Positions 1 through 6,723 of a DNA stretch of 8,986 nucleotides are shown one piece after another. The notes beneath the pieces are model-generated. The model was not told the DNA's origin. It did no database searches and saw only the letters and a program-made list of their open reading frames with translations. The stretch is from the NCBI GenBank assembly GCA_024645155.1, contig JAHEGF010000130.1, forward strand, positions 1-8,986, in the 5' to 3' direction. The position numbers and the translations under genes were made by a program. Origin of the DNA: Phyllobacteriaceae bacterium. GTDB lineage: Bacteria; Pseudomonadota; Alphaproteobacteria; Rhizobiales; Rhizobiaceae. Positions within the stretch are counted from its first letter, which is position 1; the number at the start of each line of letters is the position of its first letter.

Positions 1-819
1 GAACAGTTCTGGTTGTGGCTTGGCGGGGTGATGCGGGGAGATTTCGGTACATCAATCTCGCTTCGCCAGGATGTCTTGCACCTGGTCTTCAACCGCCTTC
101 CGGCAACGTTGGAACTGAGCTTTTTGGCACTGTTCATTGCTGTATTCATTGGCGTCACCCTTGCCTTTGTCGGCGCTCGCTACAACGCCACGAAAGCTGA
201 AACCGGCGTTGATTTATGGAATGGTATCGCCCTTTCAGTGCCGGATTTTCTTTGGGGACTGATATTCATCCTGTTGTTCGGCGTACTGTTCCCGGTATTT
301 GCGATCTCCGGCCGCGTATCGCCGCGCCTTGAATTCGATTTCGCCACGCAGTTTTACCTGGTCGAATCCCTTCTCAGACTGCGTTTCGACATCATGGCAA
401 ACCTACTCAGTCACATGATCATGCCGGCTGTCGCCCTCGCCCTGCCACTGGCGGCAGTCATCGCGCAATTGCTCAAACAGGCGTTGAAAGAGCATCTCCA
501 CCTCGATTACGTCATGCTGGCGCGTTCGAAAGGGTTTACCGATACGCAGGTGATATTTCGCGAGGCATTGCGCAATGCGGCACTGCCGACACTGACCCTC
601 GTCGGTGTTCAGTTCACGTTCCTGATTGGCGGCACGGTCATCATCGAGCGTCTCTATTCTTACGAAGGCCTGGGCAATCTGGCGATCGACGCCGTCATCA
701 ACCGGGACCTGCCTTTGATCCAGGGTATCGTCATCCTGTTTGCAGTATTGTTTGTCGCCATCAATTTGCTGGTTGACCTCAGTTACGTGTTGCTTAATCC
801 GAGGTTGCGCCATGGTTGA
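1..819 (+). CDS. Dipeptide/oligopeptide-type ABC transporter permease, DppB/OppB family (5' partial)
   Basis: One of two inner-membrane channel subunits of a peptide-class ABC importer. The reading frame is open from base 1 (Glu-Gln-Phe-Trp before the first possible TTG codon at 13), so the true start lies upstream; 272 residues are visible. The fragment begins with the typical family stretch WLGGVMRGDFGTSI. It then shows hydrophobic helices separated by short loops. A BPD_transp_1-type EAA loop starts at about residue 188 of the fragment (EALRNAALPTLTLVGVQF) and is the contact site for the ATPases. The conserved tail YEGLGNLAIDAVINRDLPLIQG follows, ending in a final helix and NPRLRHG. It overlaps the next permease by 8 bases, so the two are probably translationally coupled. 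Substrate cannot be read from the permease: peptides, nickel, opines or sugars are all possible in this family. Confidence 0.93.
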   Translation, partial: EQFWLWLGGVMRGDFGTSISLRQDVLHLVFNRLPATLELSFLALFIAVFIGVTLAFVGARYNATKAETGVDLWNGIALSVPDFLWGLIFILLFGVLFPVFAISGRVSPRLEFDFATQFYLVESLLRLRFDIMANLLSHMIMPAVALALPLAAVIAQLLKQALKEHLHLDYVMLARSKGFTDTQVIFREALRNAALPTLTLVGVQFTFLIGGTVIIERLYSYEGLGNLAIDAVINRDLPLIQGIVILFAVLFVAINLLVDLSYVLLNPRLRHG

Positions 820-1648
820 CCGGCATAAGCTGCCGATGCGCCTGTGGCTATCCGGCACCTGGATAACGCTGTTTGTTGCTGCAGCACTGTTCGCGCCTTT
901 CATTGCACCCCATGACCCGCTGGCCCAGGACCTGCTTTACACCAACCTGCCACCGGTCTGGATATCGGGTTCGGAACCCGGCTACTATTTCGGCACGGAC
1001 AGTCTCGGCCGCGATGTCCTGTCACGCCTCATTTATGGTGCGCGAATTGCACTCGTTGTCGCGGTCATCGCAGGCGGTGGAGCCTGCCTCATAGGTTCGG
1101 TGCTCGGTCTTTTTGCCGGCTTTTTCCGCGGATGGACCGATGTTTTGATTTCTCGGGTCGTCGACATCTGGATGGCCTTCCCGCCGGTCCTTTTTGCAAT
1201 ATTGCTCATCGCCGTCCTCGGAACAGGCCTGCACTCAGTAATCATTGCCATTATCGTAATCGACTGGACACGGTTTTGCCGCGTCATTCGCGCAGAGGCG
1301 ATGCAGCAAAGCCGTATGGAATATGTCGAAAGCGCGCTCGTGGTTGGCCGCGGCCGGTTCGGGACCATGCTGGTCGAAGTATTACCCAACATCATTCCGG
1401 CGATCGGCGTCCTGCTTTCCCTTGAGATGGGCATTGCAGTCATCGTTGAAGCGATCCTGTCTTTCGTCAATCTGTCGCTTTCCAGCGATGATGCGACATG
1501 GGGTGGCATGATCGCCGAAGGTCGCACCGTGATCTATCACGCGTGGTGGATACTGGTATTTCCGCTTGTCGCATTGTTTCTCACAGTCCTTTCCTTCAGC
1601 CAGTTCGGCGAGGGTCTCAAGGAACGATTTGACCCGGTGCTGAAATGA
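812..1648 (+). CDS. Dipeptide/oligopeptide-type ABC transporter permease, DppC/OppC family
   Basis: Second membrane subunit of the same importer, 278 residues. The ATG at 812 is chosen because a GAGG ribosome binding site lies at 801-804, 7 bases upstream, and the protein then starts MVDRHKLPMRLWLSGTW, directly before the first membrane helix. A longer in-frame start at 740 would run deep into the preceding gene. Family marks are the N-terminal OppC-type segment (FAPFIAPHDPLAQDLL), the periplasmic FGTDSLGRDVLSRLIYGAR motif, and an EAA-type loop around VGRGRFGTMLVEVLPNIIPAIG. The typical final block EAILSFVNLSLSSDDATWGGMIAEGR follows, where most relatives have a PP-x-PSWG version. The gene ends in an ATGA overlap with the downstream ATPase, consistent with co-translation. 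Confidence 0.95.
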   Translation: MVDRHKLPMRLWLSGTWITLFVAAALFAPFIAPHDPLAQDLLYTNLPPVWISGSEPGYYFGTDSLGRDVLSRLIYGARIALVVAVIAGGGACLIGSVLGLFAGFFRGWTDVLISRVVDIWMAFPPVLFAILLIAVLGTGLHSVIIAIIVIDWTRFCRVIRAEAMQQSRMEYVESALVVGRGRFGTMLVEVLPNIIPAIGVLLSLEMGIAVIVEAILSFVNLSLSSDDATWGGMIAEGRTVIYHAWWILVFPLVALFLTVLSFSQFGEGLKERFDPVLK

Positions 1649-2529
1649 CCGAAGCCTTCTTGAGCATCGAAAATCTCAGCGCCCGGGTTGCGGCAATCGG
1701 CACACCTATATTGCGCTCGGTTTCGCTCAAGGTTATTCCTGGCGAAACACATGGCCTTGTCGGCGAGAGCGGTGCCGGCAAGTCCATGATCGGCAAGGCC
1801 ATAATGGGCCTTTTGCCGCGTGCAATTGAAATTACCGAAGGTGAAATCTGGCTCGAAGGCCGCAACCTCCTAGATATGAAGCGCGGCGAACGGCGGCGGA
1901 TCATCGGTGCACAAACCGCAATAATTCCCCAGGACCCGCTGACCGCGCTTAATCCGTCCCGTCGTATTGGTCCGCAGATGACCGACCGGCTGACGCACAT
2001 ATTGGGATGGGCAGAAAGAAAAGCGCAGGTACGTGCACTTGGGTTGCTTGAAGAGGTGCACATTCGCGATCCGAAGCGGGTCATGCACAGCTATCCCCAT
2101 GAACTGTCCGGCGGCATGCGGCAGCGGGTATTGATAGCTGCGGCATTCGCAGCCGAACCAAAGCTGATCGTTGCCGATGAGCCGACCACCGCGCTTGACG
2201 TTACTGTTCAAAAGCAAATCCTGCGCCTTATTGCCGAGTTGAAGGCGCACCACGAAACATCGCTGCTGTTTGTTACCCATGACATGGGTGTTGTCGCCAA
2301 GATCTGCCAGCGCGTCAGTGTGTTGTTTTCCGGCAGGATCGTTGAACAAAACGAAGCGGCCAGCATTTTTTCCAATCCCGGGCATGCCTATACAAAGTCA
2401 CTTATTCAAGCGACACCGCGCTACGACAGACCCGATGAGTCTCTCCTGCCCGTCGATCCGGCGATACTGGAAGCACTGGATCGCGAAATCGCAACTCATG
2501 ACCGGCAGCAGGGCACGGCAGATGGCTGA
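1645..2529 (+). CDS. Peptide-type ABC transporter ATP-binding subunit, DppD/OppD family
   Basis: Cytoplasmic ATPase that powers the importer, 294 residues. Visible nucleotide-binding motifs, in order: Walker A GESGAGKS (residues 40-47), Q-loop glutamine 96 in PQDPLTALNP, signature LSGGMRQR (from residue 154), Walker B LIVADE (Asp178, catalytic Glu179), D-loop TALD, and H-loop His212 in VTHDMG. The C-terminus begins like an oligo_HPY tail (GHAYTKSLIQATPRYDRPDESLLPVD). It then stops without the Cys-rich GC-x-F-x-x-RCP-type stretch found in many DppD/OppD proteins, which makes it shorter than the usual 320-330 residues. The start overlaps the upstream permease stop as ATGA, and the stop overlaps the next ATPase start by 8 bases. 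All catalytic residues are intact. Confidence 0.95.
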   Translation: MTEAFLSIENLSARVAAIGTPILRSVSLKVIPGETHGLVGESGAGKSMIGKAIMGLLPRAIEITEGEIWLEGRNLLDMKRGERRRIIGAQTAIIPQDPLTALNPSRRIGPQMTDRLTHILGWAERKAQVRALGLLEEVHIRDPKRVMHSYPHELSGGMRQRVLIAAAFAAEPKLIVADEPTTALDVTVQKQILRLIAELKAHHETSLLFVTHDMGVVAKICQRVSVLFSGRIVEQNEAASIFSNPGHAYTKSLIQATPRYDRPDESLLPVDPAILEALDREIATHDRQQGTADG

Positions 2530-3337
2530 TCACCTTTTCAAGGTCGAAGGTCTACGCCTGTCCTTCCCGGATTTGGCAGCCAAACCGCTGTTTCGCCCGG
2601 CCCCGCGTATCGAAGTGCTCAAGGGTCTCAACTTTTCCATCACCGCCGGAAAGGTAATCGGAATAGTAGGCGAGTCAGGATCGGGCAAGTCGACCCTGGG
2701 CCGCGCGTTGGTCAGGTTACTCGAACCCGATAGTGGTACGATCCTGTTTGACGGCGCCGATATATCCCATGCCAGCCCATCTGATCTTGCAGGCCACCGC
2801 CGGCATCTGCAGATGATATTTCAGGATCCGATGTCTTCGCTCAACCCGCGCCAGAAAGTGGGCACGATCATATCGGGGCCGGTCCGGTTTCACCATCTTG
2901 CCGGAAATCCCGCCGATGCCGCCGCCGAAGCGCTGGAACGGGTCGGATTACCGGCTGATATCCTGAACCGGTATCCGCATCAGATTTCCGGCGGCCAGCG
3001 CCAGAGGGTCGGCATTGCAAGGGCGATTGCGCTGTCGCCACGTTTCATTCTGGCCGACGAGATTGTTTCCGGTCTCGATGTCTCGAGCCAGGCGCAAATC
3101 ATCACGCTACTGGAGAAGCTCGTTGCCGATCTGCAACTCACCCTGGCCTTTATCAGCCACGACCTTTCAGTGGTCCGCCGCCTGTGTGACCGTATAATCG
3201 TCATGCATGCGGGCCAGATCGTCGAAGAAGCCGACGCTGCAGATTTGTTCTCCAATCCGCAGCATGACTATACCCGCAACCTGCTGGCTGCGATTCCGCT
3301 GCCCGAAATCGACGATCAATGGCTTTCAGCCTCCTAA
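2522..3337 (+). CDS. Peptide-type ABC transporter ATP-binding subunit, DppF/OppF family
   Basis: Second, partner ATPase of the importer, 271 residues. The ATG at 2522 is preferred over an upstream in-frame start at 2270, because everything between the two lies inside the preceding ATPase gene and is not family-like. Motifs: Walker A GESGSGKS (50-57), Q-loop Gln101 in FQDPMSSLNPR, signature ISGGQRQR (from 155), Walker B FILADE (Asp179, Glu180), D-loop SGLDVSSQAQ, and H-loop His213 in SHDLSVVRR. After the Walker B glutamate the family usually reads PVSALD; here it reads IVSGLD, a minor variant. Like its partner it is short at the C-terminus, ending soon after QHDYTRNLLAAIPLPE with no Cys motif. 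It is the last gene of the transporter operon; no clear terminator follows. Confidence 0.95.
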   Translation: MADHLFKVEGLRLSFPDLAAKPLFRPAPRIEVLKGLNFSITAGKVIGIVGESGSGKSTLGRALVRLLEPDSGTILFDGADISHASPSDLAGHRRHLQMIFQDPMSSLNPRQKVGTIISGPVRFHHLAGNPADAAAEALERVGLPADILNRYPHQISGGQRQRVGIARAIALSPRFILADEIVSGLDVSSQAQIITLLEKLVADLQLTLAFISHDLSVVRRLCDRIIVMHAGQIVEEADAADLFSNPQHDYTRNLLAAIPLPEIDDQWLSAS

Positions 3338-3443
3338 AGTACCGCGCCATAAAACTTGGATGCACGGGCCGGCACCGGTTTTCAGGCCTTCCGCCCCACT
3401 TCAACCGTTAAGTCTTCGATGCTAGGTGTCTGGGCAGGCATAC

Positions 3444-3448
3444 GAGGG
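3444..3448 (+). promoter_or_regulatory. Ribosome binding site that decides the pgi start
   Basis: GAGGG lies 7 bases before the ATG at 3456. This supports that start over the in-frame GTG at 3426, which would add ten residues (MSGQAYEGTA) that do not look like Pgi sequence. Confidence 0.7.
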
Positions 3449-3455
3449 TACCGCG

Positions 3456-5033
3456 ATGAACATAAAAAACGCATGGGTGTCTGTCCGCAATGAAGCAGCA
3501 CGCCTGAAACCTATTCATCTGCGTGAACTGTTTGCCACCGATGCGGACCGGTTCAACAAACTGTCCTTTTCTTGTGATGACCTGACAATCGATATTTCGA
3601 GGGAAAAGCTTGATACGCAGGCTCTGGGTACTCTGCTAGACCTGGCGCGCACATGTGATGTTGAAGCCAAACGTGACGCCCTGTTTTCAGGCCAGGAGTG
3701 GAATAACACCGAGAACCGGGCGGTATTGCATATGGCCCTTCGGGGCGGAGCCGAGGCTCCCGAAGCGGACGATGTTGCCGCCACCCGCAACCGTTTCCTT
3801 GCCTATGCCGAACGCGTGCGCAACGGCGGGAAATTCGATGATGTCATCAACATCGGCATCGGCGGATCGGACCTCGGTCCGGCAATGGCAACGCGCGCCC
3901 TTGCGCCCGATCACGATGGCCCGCGTCTGCATTTTGTGTCAAACGTCGATGGCGCCCACCTGACCGATACGCTGAAGCATCTCGATGCGGCACGAACCCT
4001 GGTCATTGTTGCATCAAAAACATTCACAACGCTTGAAACCATGACGAATGCCCTGTCGGCGCGCGAATGGCTTGGCATCCACACGCCGACAAACATGGCG
4101 GCGGTTTCGACAAATATCACAGGCTGCGCCAAATTCGGTATTCCGGAAGAACGGGTTTTCGGGTTCTGGGACTGGGTCGGCGGACGTTATTCGATATGGA
4201 GCGCTATCGGCCTACCTTTGGCGATCGCCATCGGTGCAGAAAGGTTTGCCGCATTTCTCGACGGCGCAGCAGCGATGGACCGGCATTTCCGCGAAACACC
4301 TTTGGGGCGTAATCTGCCGGTATTGCTTGCCCTGACCGGCATCTGGCGCCGCAATGCCATGGAGTTGCCAACGGCGGCAATGATCCCCTATGACCAGCGC
4401 CTTGAGCGATTTGCTGCCTATGTTCAGCAGCTTGACATGGAATCCAACGGGAAGCAGACCGATCGAAATGGCAAACCGGTCAATTTGGCGACCGCGCCGG
4501 TGATCTGGGGTGAGCCCGGCACCAATGCCCAGCATTCTTTCTTCCAGCTAATTCATCAGGGTACCGACATTGTCCCGGTTGACTTTATTGTTGCTGCCGA
4601 ACCCCGAGAAAAAATGGGTGACCATCACGCGATCTTGCTGGCAAATTGCCTGGCCCAATCACAAGCGCTGGCCTTCGGAAAAACAGAAACAGAAGTGTGC
4701 GCCGGGATGTCGGCGGACGGCAGACCGCAAGGCGAAATCGACAGGCTCGCGCCCCACCGTACCTTCCCGGGCGATAGACCCTCGACAACGATTCTTTATA
4801 GAAAGCTGGACCCCTATTCCCTCGGTCGGCTGGTAGCCTTGTTTGAACACAAGGTGTTCGTTCAAGGAATAATCTGGAACATCAACTCTTTCGACCAGTG
4901 GGGTGTCGAACTGGGCAAGCAACTGGCCTCCTCGCTCATACCAATGTTGAAAGGCAAGGATAGAACCGATGCCATGGACGCCTCGACCGCGGGCCTGATC
5001 GACCGGATTCAAAAGCTGAGGGATTCCAGGTAA
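3456..5033 (+). CDS. pgi: Glucose-6-phosphate isomerase
   Basis: Cytosolic enzyme that interconverts glucose 6-phosphate and fructose 6-phosphate in glycolysis, gluconeogenesis and the feed into the pentose phosphate and Entner-Doudoroff routes. 525 residues, close to the 549 of E. coli Pgi. Visible marks are the sugar-phosphate-binding INIGIGGSDLGPAMA segment, the SKTFTTLET phosphate-site loop, PGI signature 1 (VGGRYSIWSAIGLP) and signature 2 near the C-terminus (FDQWGVELGK). The catalytic set is complete: Glu329 in MESNGK, His360 in QHSFFQLIHQGT and Lys488 in GVELGK. The spacings of 31 and 128 residues are identical to those between E. coli Glu355, His386 and Lys514. The gene follows the transporter operon by 118 bases, with no strong promoter visible in that gap, and converges on the cytochrome gene with only 15 bases between stop codons. 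Confidence 0.98.
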   Translation: MNIKNAWVSVRNEAARLKPIHLRELFATDADRFNKLSFSCDDLTIDISREKLDTQALGTLLDLARTCDVEAKRDALFSGQEWNNTENRAVLHMALRGGAEAPEADDVAATRNRFLAYAERVRNGGKFDDVINIGIGGSDLGPAMATRALAPDHDGPRLHFVSNVDGAHLTDTLKHLDAARTLVIVASKTFTTLETMTNALSAREWLGIHTPTNMAAVSTNITGCAKFGIPEERVFGFWDWVGGRYSIWSAIGLPLAIAIGAERFAAFLDGAAAMDRHFRETPLGRNLPVLLALTGIWRRNAMELPTAAMIPYDQRLERFAAYVQQLDMESNGKQTDRNGKPVNLATAPVIWGEPGTNAQHSFFQLIHQGTDIVPVDFIVAAEPREKMGDHHAILLANCLAQSQALAFGKTETEVCAGMSADGRPQGEIDRLAPHRTFPGDRPSTTILYRKLDPYSLGRLVALFEHKVFVQGIIWNINSFDQWGVELGKQLASSLIPMLKGKDRTDAMDASTAGLIDRIQKLRDSR

Positions 5034-5048
5034 ATCAATGTATTCAAT

Positions 5049-5627
5049 CTACTTTTTTAGCCTGAATTTTTCATGACATGAGGAACAAGTTCTCGCAATC
5101 AGAGTGAACAAACCATCTGCCGGCATCGACGCGAGTTTCTCGGCGTCATGGGTCATGGCGCCGGTCCGCATTATTTCCGGCGCTTCAGTATTTGCATCCT
5201 GCAATGCACCACTGGCCGCGCTATTCGCCGCTAATCCGTTATTGGCCGCAGAGGCCAACCCGTTGGCTAACACTTCCATTTGTACGGAATACCGTTTGAA
5301 AGTATCCCAGTCGGCCCAGATTGCATGCCGCGCTTCGGATGGACCCTTGATGCTACCCTCGGGAAATAGCCGGGTTAGCGCATCTCCAGAATGACCGGCA
5401 ATCTTTTTGGCGCTCTTACGTACCACAATCGGAGAATACGGAACCTGTCCACGCATCATGCCTGCCAGCTTTTTCATCGTATCTGCTAGGTTGGACATCG
5501 CATCCATGCGCTGTTTGACAATACCCGTCGCACCACCATGGGCGATCGCACCTCCGGCCGCACCTATCGTCACCAGCGCTGCGAACGCATAGGCAGCAAA
5601 TTTCATCGGGTTCGATAACTTGTACAT
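5049..5627 (-). CDS. Periplasmic class II c-type cytochrome (cytochrome c'/c556 family)
   Basis: Exported monohaem cytochrome, 192 residues before processing. A signal peptide is clear: Lys-containing start, hydrophobic core AAYAFAALVTIGAAGG, likely cleavage after AIA at about residue 29. The haem-attachment motif CSSCH (Cys181, Cys184, axial His185) sits eight residues from the end (EKFRLKK), the hallmark of class II cytochromes. In the first predicted helix, Arg40 and Met44 match the spacing of Arg12 and residue 16 of classical cytochromes c'. A Met at position 16 favours a six-coordinate, low-spin c556-like haem rather than an open gas-binding site; this is inference. The helix 3-4 region carries an Ala/Asn-rich stretch (SAANNGLAANSAASGALQDAN). 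ATG at 5627 was taken; Met8 (5606) would leave a shorter signal peptide, and neither start has a strong ribosome binding site. It may be co-transcribed with the upstream copper operon or have its own promoter. Confidence 0.88.
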   Translation of the reverse strand: MYKLSNPMKFAAYAFAALVTIGAAGGAIAHGGATGIVKQRMDAMSNLADTMKKLAGMMRGQVPYSPIVVRKSAKKIAGHSGDALTRLFPEGSIKGPSEARHAIWADWDTFKRYSVQMEVLANGLASAANNGLAANSAASGALQDANTEAPEIMRTGAMTHDAEKLASMPADGLFTLIARTCSSCHEKFRLKK

Positions 5628-5675
5628 GTTTGCGGATCTAGCGTCAGGACCATGGTAATCAGACTGCCATCAATT

Positions 5676-5688
5676 CGTTTGTGAAACG
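5676..5688. repeat. Short perfect inverted repeat upstream of the class II cytochrome gene
   Basis: CGTTT and AAACG flank GTG, centred about 55 bases before the ATG of the class II cytochrome. This is the only clean dyad in the 128-base gap between the two cytochrome genes (5628-5755), where no gene or convincing -35/-10 pair was seen. It could be a small operator or chance. Confidence 0.3.
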
Positions 5689-5755
5689 CTAACGGCACAT
5701 TACCCGGGTCCACTGGCAACGGCGGGAAAATGGGAAGTAACATTCACACTTCTGA

Positions 5756-6175
5756 TCAATCTATTCCATTAGCCCGCTGAAGGGCGCGGATATAGGCGAT
5801 GATCTTTGACACCTCGTCATCGTCGACACCTTCGACGGGCGCCATGTTGCCAAACGGCCAATGGTGTTGCTGTGTACCCAGTTTGACGGCGCGCCGGATC
5901 GCTTCATCACCATGATGGCCGGGTTCATAGATCTTGTGAACCAGCGGCGGTCCGGCGCCATCATTTCCGGCAGCATTGATGCCATGGCATGATGAGCAGT
6001 TTGCATTGAAAAGCGTCCGGCCCTCCTCTGCAATTCCGGAAATGTCAGGCACTTTCACTGTTACCATGGGGCTGCCTGCCGTTTTTTTTGCCTGGTTCTG
6101 ACCGCTCAGGTAGAGCCATACGCCGCCAATAATCGCTATCAGGCCGACAATAATGAGAACAACAGACCGCCTCAT
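5756..6175 (-). CDS. Membrane-anchored monohaem c-type cytochrome (class I)
   Basis: 139 residues. The N-terminus is a single hydrophobic helix (about residues 4-23, VVLIIVGLIAIIGGVWLYL) after two arginines and has no obvious cleavage site, so the haem domain is probably tethered on the periplasmic side. The haem motif CSSCH is at Cys60, Cys63 and His64, followed by GINAAGNDGAGPPLVHKIYEPGHHGDEAIRRAVKLG. The likely sixth ligand is Met111 in GNMAPVEGVDDDEVSKIIAYIRALQ, a typical class I tail. The His-rich piece GTQQHHWPFGNM and the GHHGD loop could offer extra metal ligands. Its ATG overlaps the stop of the copper-sensor gene as ATGA, so it is translated from the same message. This ties an electron-transfer protein directly to copper sensing; its redox partner is not in the window. 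Confidence 0.9.
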   Translation of the reverse strand: MRRSVVLIIVGLIAIIGGVWLYLSGQNQAKKTAGSPMVTVKVPDISGIAEEGRTLFNANCSSCHGINAAGNDGAGPPLVHKIYEPGHHGDEAIRRAVKLGTQQHHWPFGNMAPVEGVDDDEVSKIIAYIRALQRANGID

Positions 6176-6570
6176 GATTGTGCATTCCGGCCCGCAAGAT
6201 CATCGATGATCGGGCATTCGGGCCTGTCATCGCCGTGGCAGCTTTTTGCCAGTGTTTTCAGTGTTGCTTTCAACGATTTGAGATCGGCGATCTTGCGCTC
6301 GACCTGGTTGATCTTTTCCTCAGCCATCTTCTTTACGTCCGCGCTCGCTCGGTGTTCGTCTTCATAAAGGGATAGCAGCATCCGGCATTCTTCGATTGAG
6401 AATCCGAGGCTCCGCGATCGTTGAAGGAAGCGAAGACGGTGAACATCGGCATCTGAATAGTCACGGTATCCATTGTCCGCCCGGGCCGGCTTTATCAGCG
6501 CGATATCCTCGTAGTAGCGGATTGTCTTTGCGGGTAAGCCCGACCGTCCGGATGCATGACCTATATTCAT
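6172..6570 (-). CDS. cueR: MerR-family Cu(I)-responsive transcriptional activator, CueR/HmrR type
   Basis: Cytoplasmic copper sensor that distorts promoter DNA to activate copper-export genes, 132 residues. The N-terminal winged helix-turn-helix reads MNIGHASGRSGLPAKTIRYYEDIALIKPARADNGYR, matching the MerR pattern (TIRYYE, NGYRDY). A long dimerisation helix follows (about residues 77-108). The metal-binding loop has Cys111 and Cys119 in CHGDDRPECPI, the same seven-residue spacing as Cys112 and Cys120 of E. coli CueR. Ser76 in ASADVK corresponds to CueR Ser77, the residue typical of sensors for +1 ions rather than +2 ions (which have Cys there). The start is joined by ATGA to the small Met-rich gene upstream and the stop by ATGA to the cytochrome gene downstream. 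A MerR-type operator at 6724-6754 makes autoregulation likely. Confidence 0.93.
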   Translation of the reverse strand: MNIGHASGRSGLPAKTIRYYEDIALIKPARADNGYRDYSDADVHRLRFLQRSRSLGFSIEECRMLLSLYEDEHRASADVKKMAEEKINQVERKIADLKSLKATLKTLAKSCHGDDRPECPIIDDLAGRNAQS

Positions 6571-6686
6571 TTACCTTTGCCCATCAGATATCCAATCACC
6601 ACCCCGAGACCGACCAGAACGACAATGGCGGTTAGCATTCCGCCACCCATTCCGTTCATGCCCCAACCGCTCATATGTTCAAACAT
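6567..6686 (-). CDS. Small Met/Gly-rich single-span membrane peptide in the copper operon
   Basis: A 39-residue open frame, not assignable to a named family. It starts MFEHMSGWGMNGMGGGM, continues with one hydrophobic helix (about residues 18-34, LTAIVVLVGLGVVIGYL) and ends MGKGK. It has six methionines, five of them in the first 17 residues and one at residue 35, plus one histidine and one tryptophan, but no cysteine. Support for translation is strong. AGGAGGTG, a near-perfect Shine-Dalgarno sequence, lies at 6697-6704, 10 bases before the ATG. The stop overlaps the sensor start as ATGA, and the gene is the first after a MerR-type copper promoter. A clustered-Met periplasmic tip before a single helix suggests weak Cu(I) binding at the membrane; this is inference. 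It could also act mainly as a translational leader for the sensor gene. Confidence 0.78.
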   Translation of the reverse strand: MFEHMSGWGMNGMGGGMLTAIVVLVGLGVVIGYLMGKGK

Positions 6687-6696
6687 CGGTGCTTTT

Positions 6697-6704
6697 CACC
6701 TCCT
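6697..6704 (-). promoter_or_regulatory. Strong Shine-Dalgarno sequence of the small Met-rich gene
   Basis: AGGAGGTG on the - strand, 10 bases before the ATG at 6686. It is the best ribosome binding site in the window. The two downstream genes have only weak sites and rely on ATGA overlaps, so this site probably sets translation of the whole three-gene operon. Confidence 0.8.
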
Positions 6705-6723
6705 GAAAATGCCCATTTCTTAA

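Noticed and set aside
740..811. Extended N-terminus for the second permease gene
   Set aside because: The added 24 residues overlap the previous gene and are not family-like; GAGG at 801-804 supports the ATG at 812.
2270..2521. Extended N-terminus for the second ATPase gene
   Set aside because: It would lie inside the first ATPase gene, and its sequence is unrelated to ABC ATPases; the ATG at 2522 gives the normal family start.
3366..3382. Possible terminator CCGG-CA-CCGG followed by TTTT after the transporter operon
   Set aside because: The loop of two bases is too tight and the stem too short for a credible Rho-independent terminator; the T run is only four.
3338..3455. Search for a pgi promoter in the 118-base gap
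   Set aside because: TTCAAC with a loose CTAGGT about 16 bases later was the best pair found; too weak to report, and read-through from the transporter operon is equally possible.
5034..5048. Bidirectional terminator between the convergent pgi and class II cytochrome genes
   Set aside because: The gap is 15 bases with no stem; the run of T at 5053-5058 lies within the cytochrome's last lysine codons.
5734..5752. Short dyad GAAGT/ACTTC just after the membrane-anchored cytochrome stop
   Set aside because: Only five pairs with a nine-base loop and no following U tract on the coding strand; not convincing as a terminator.
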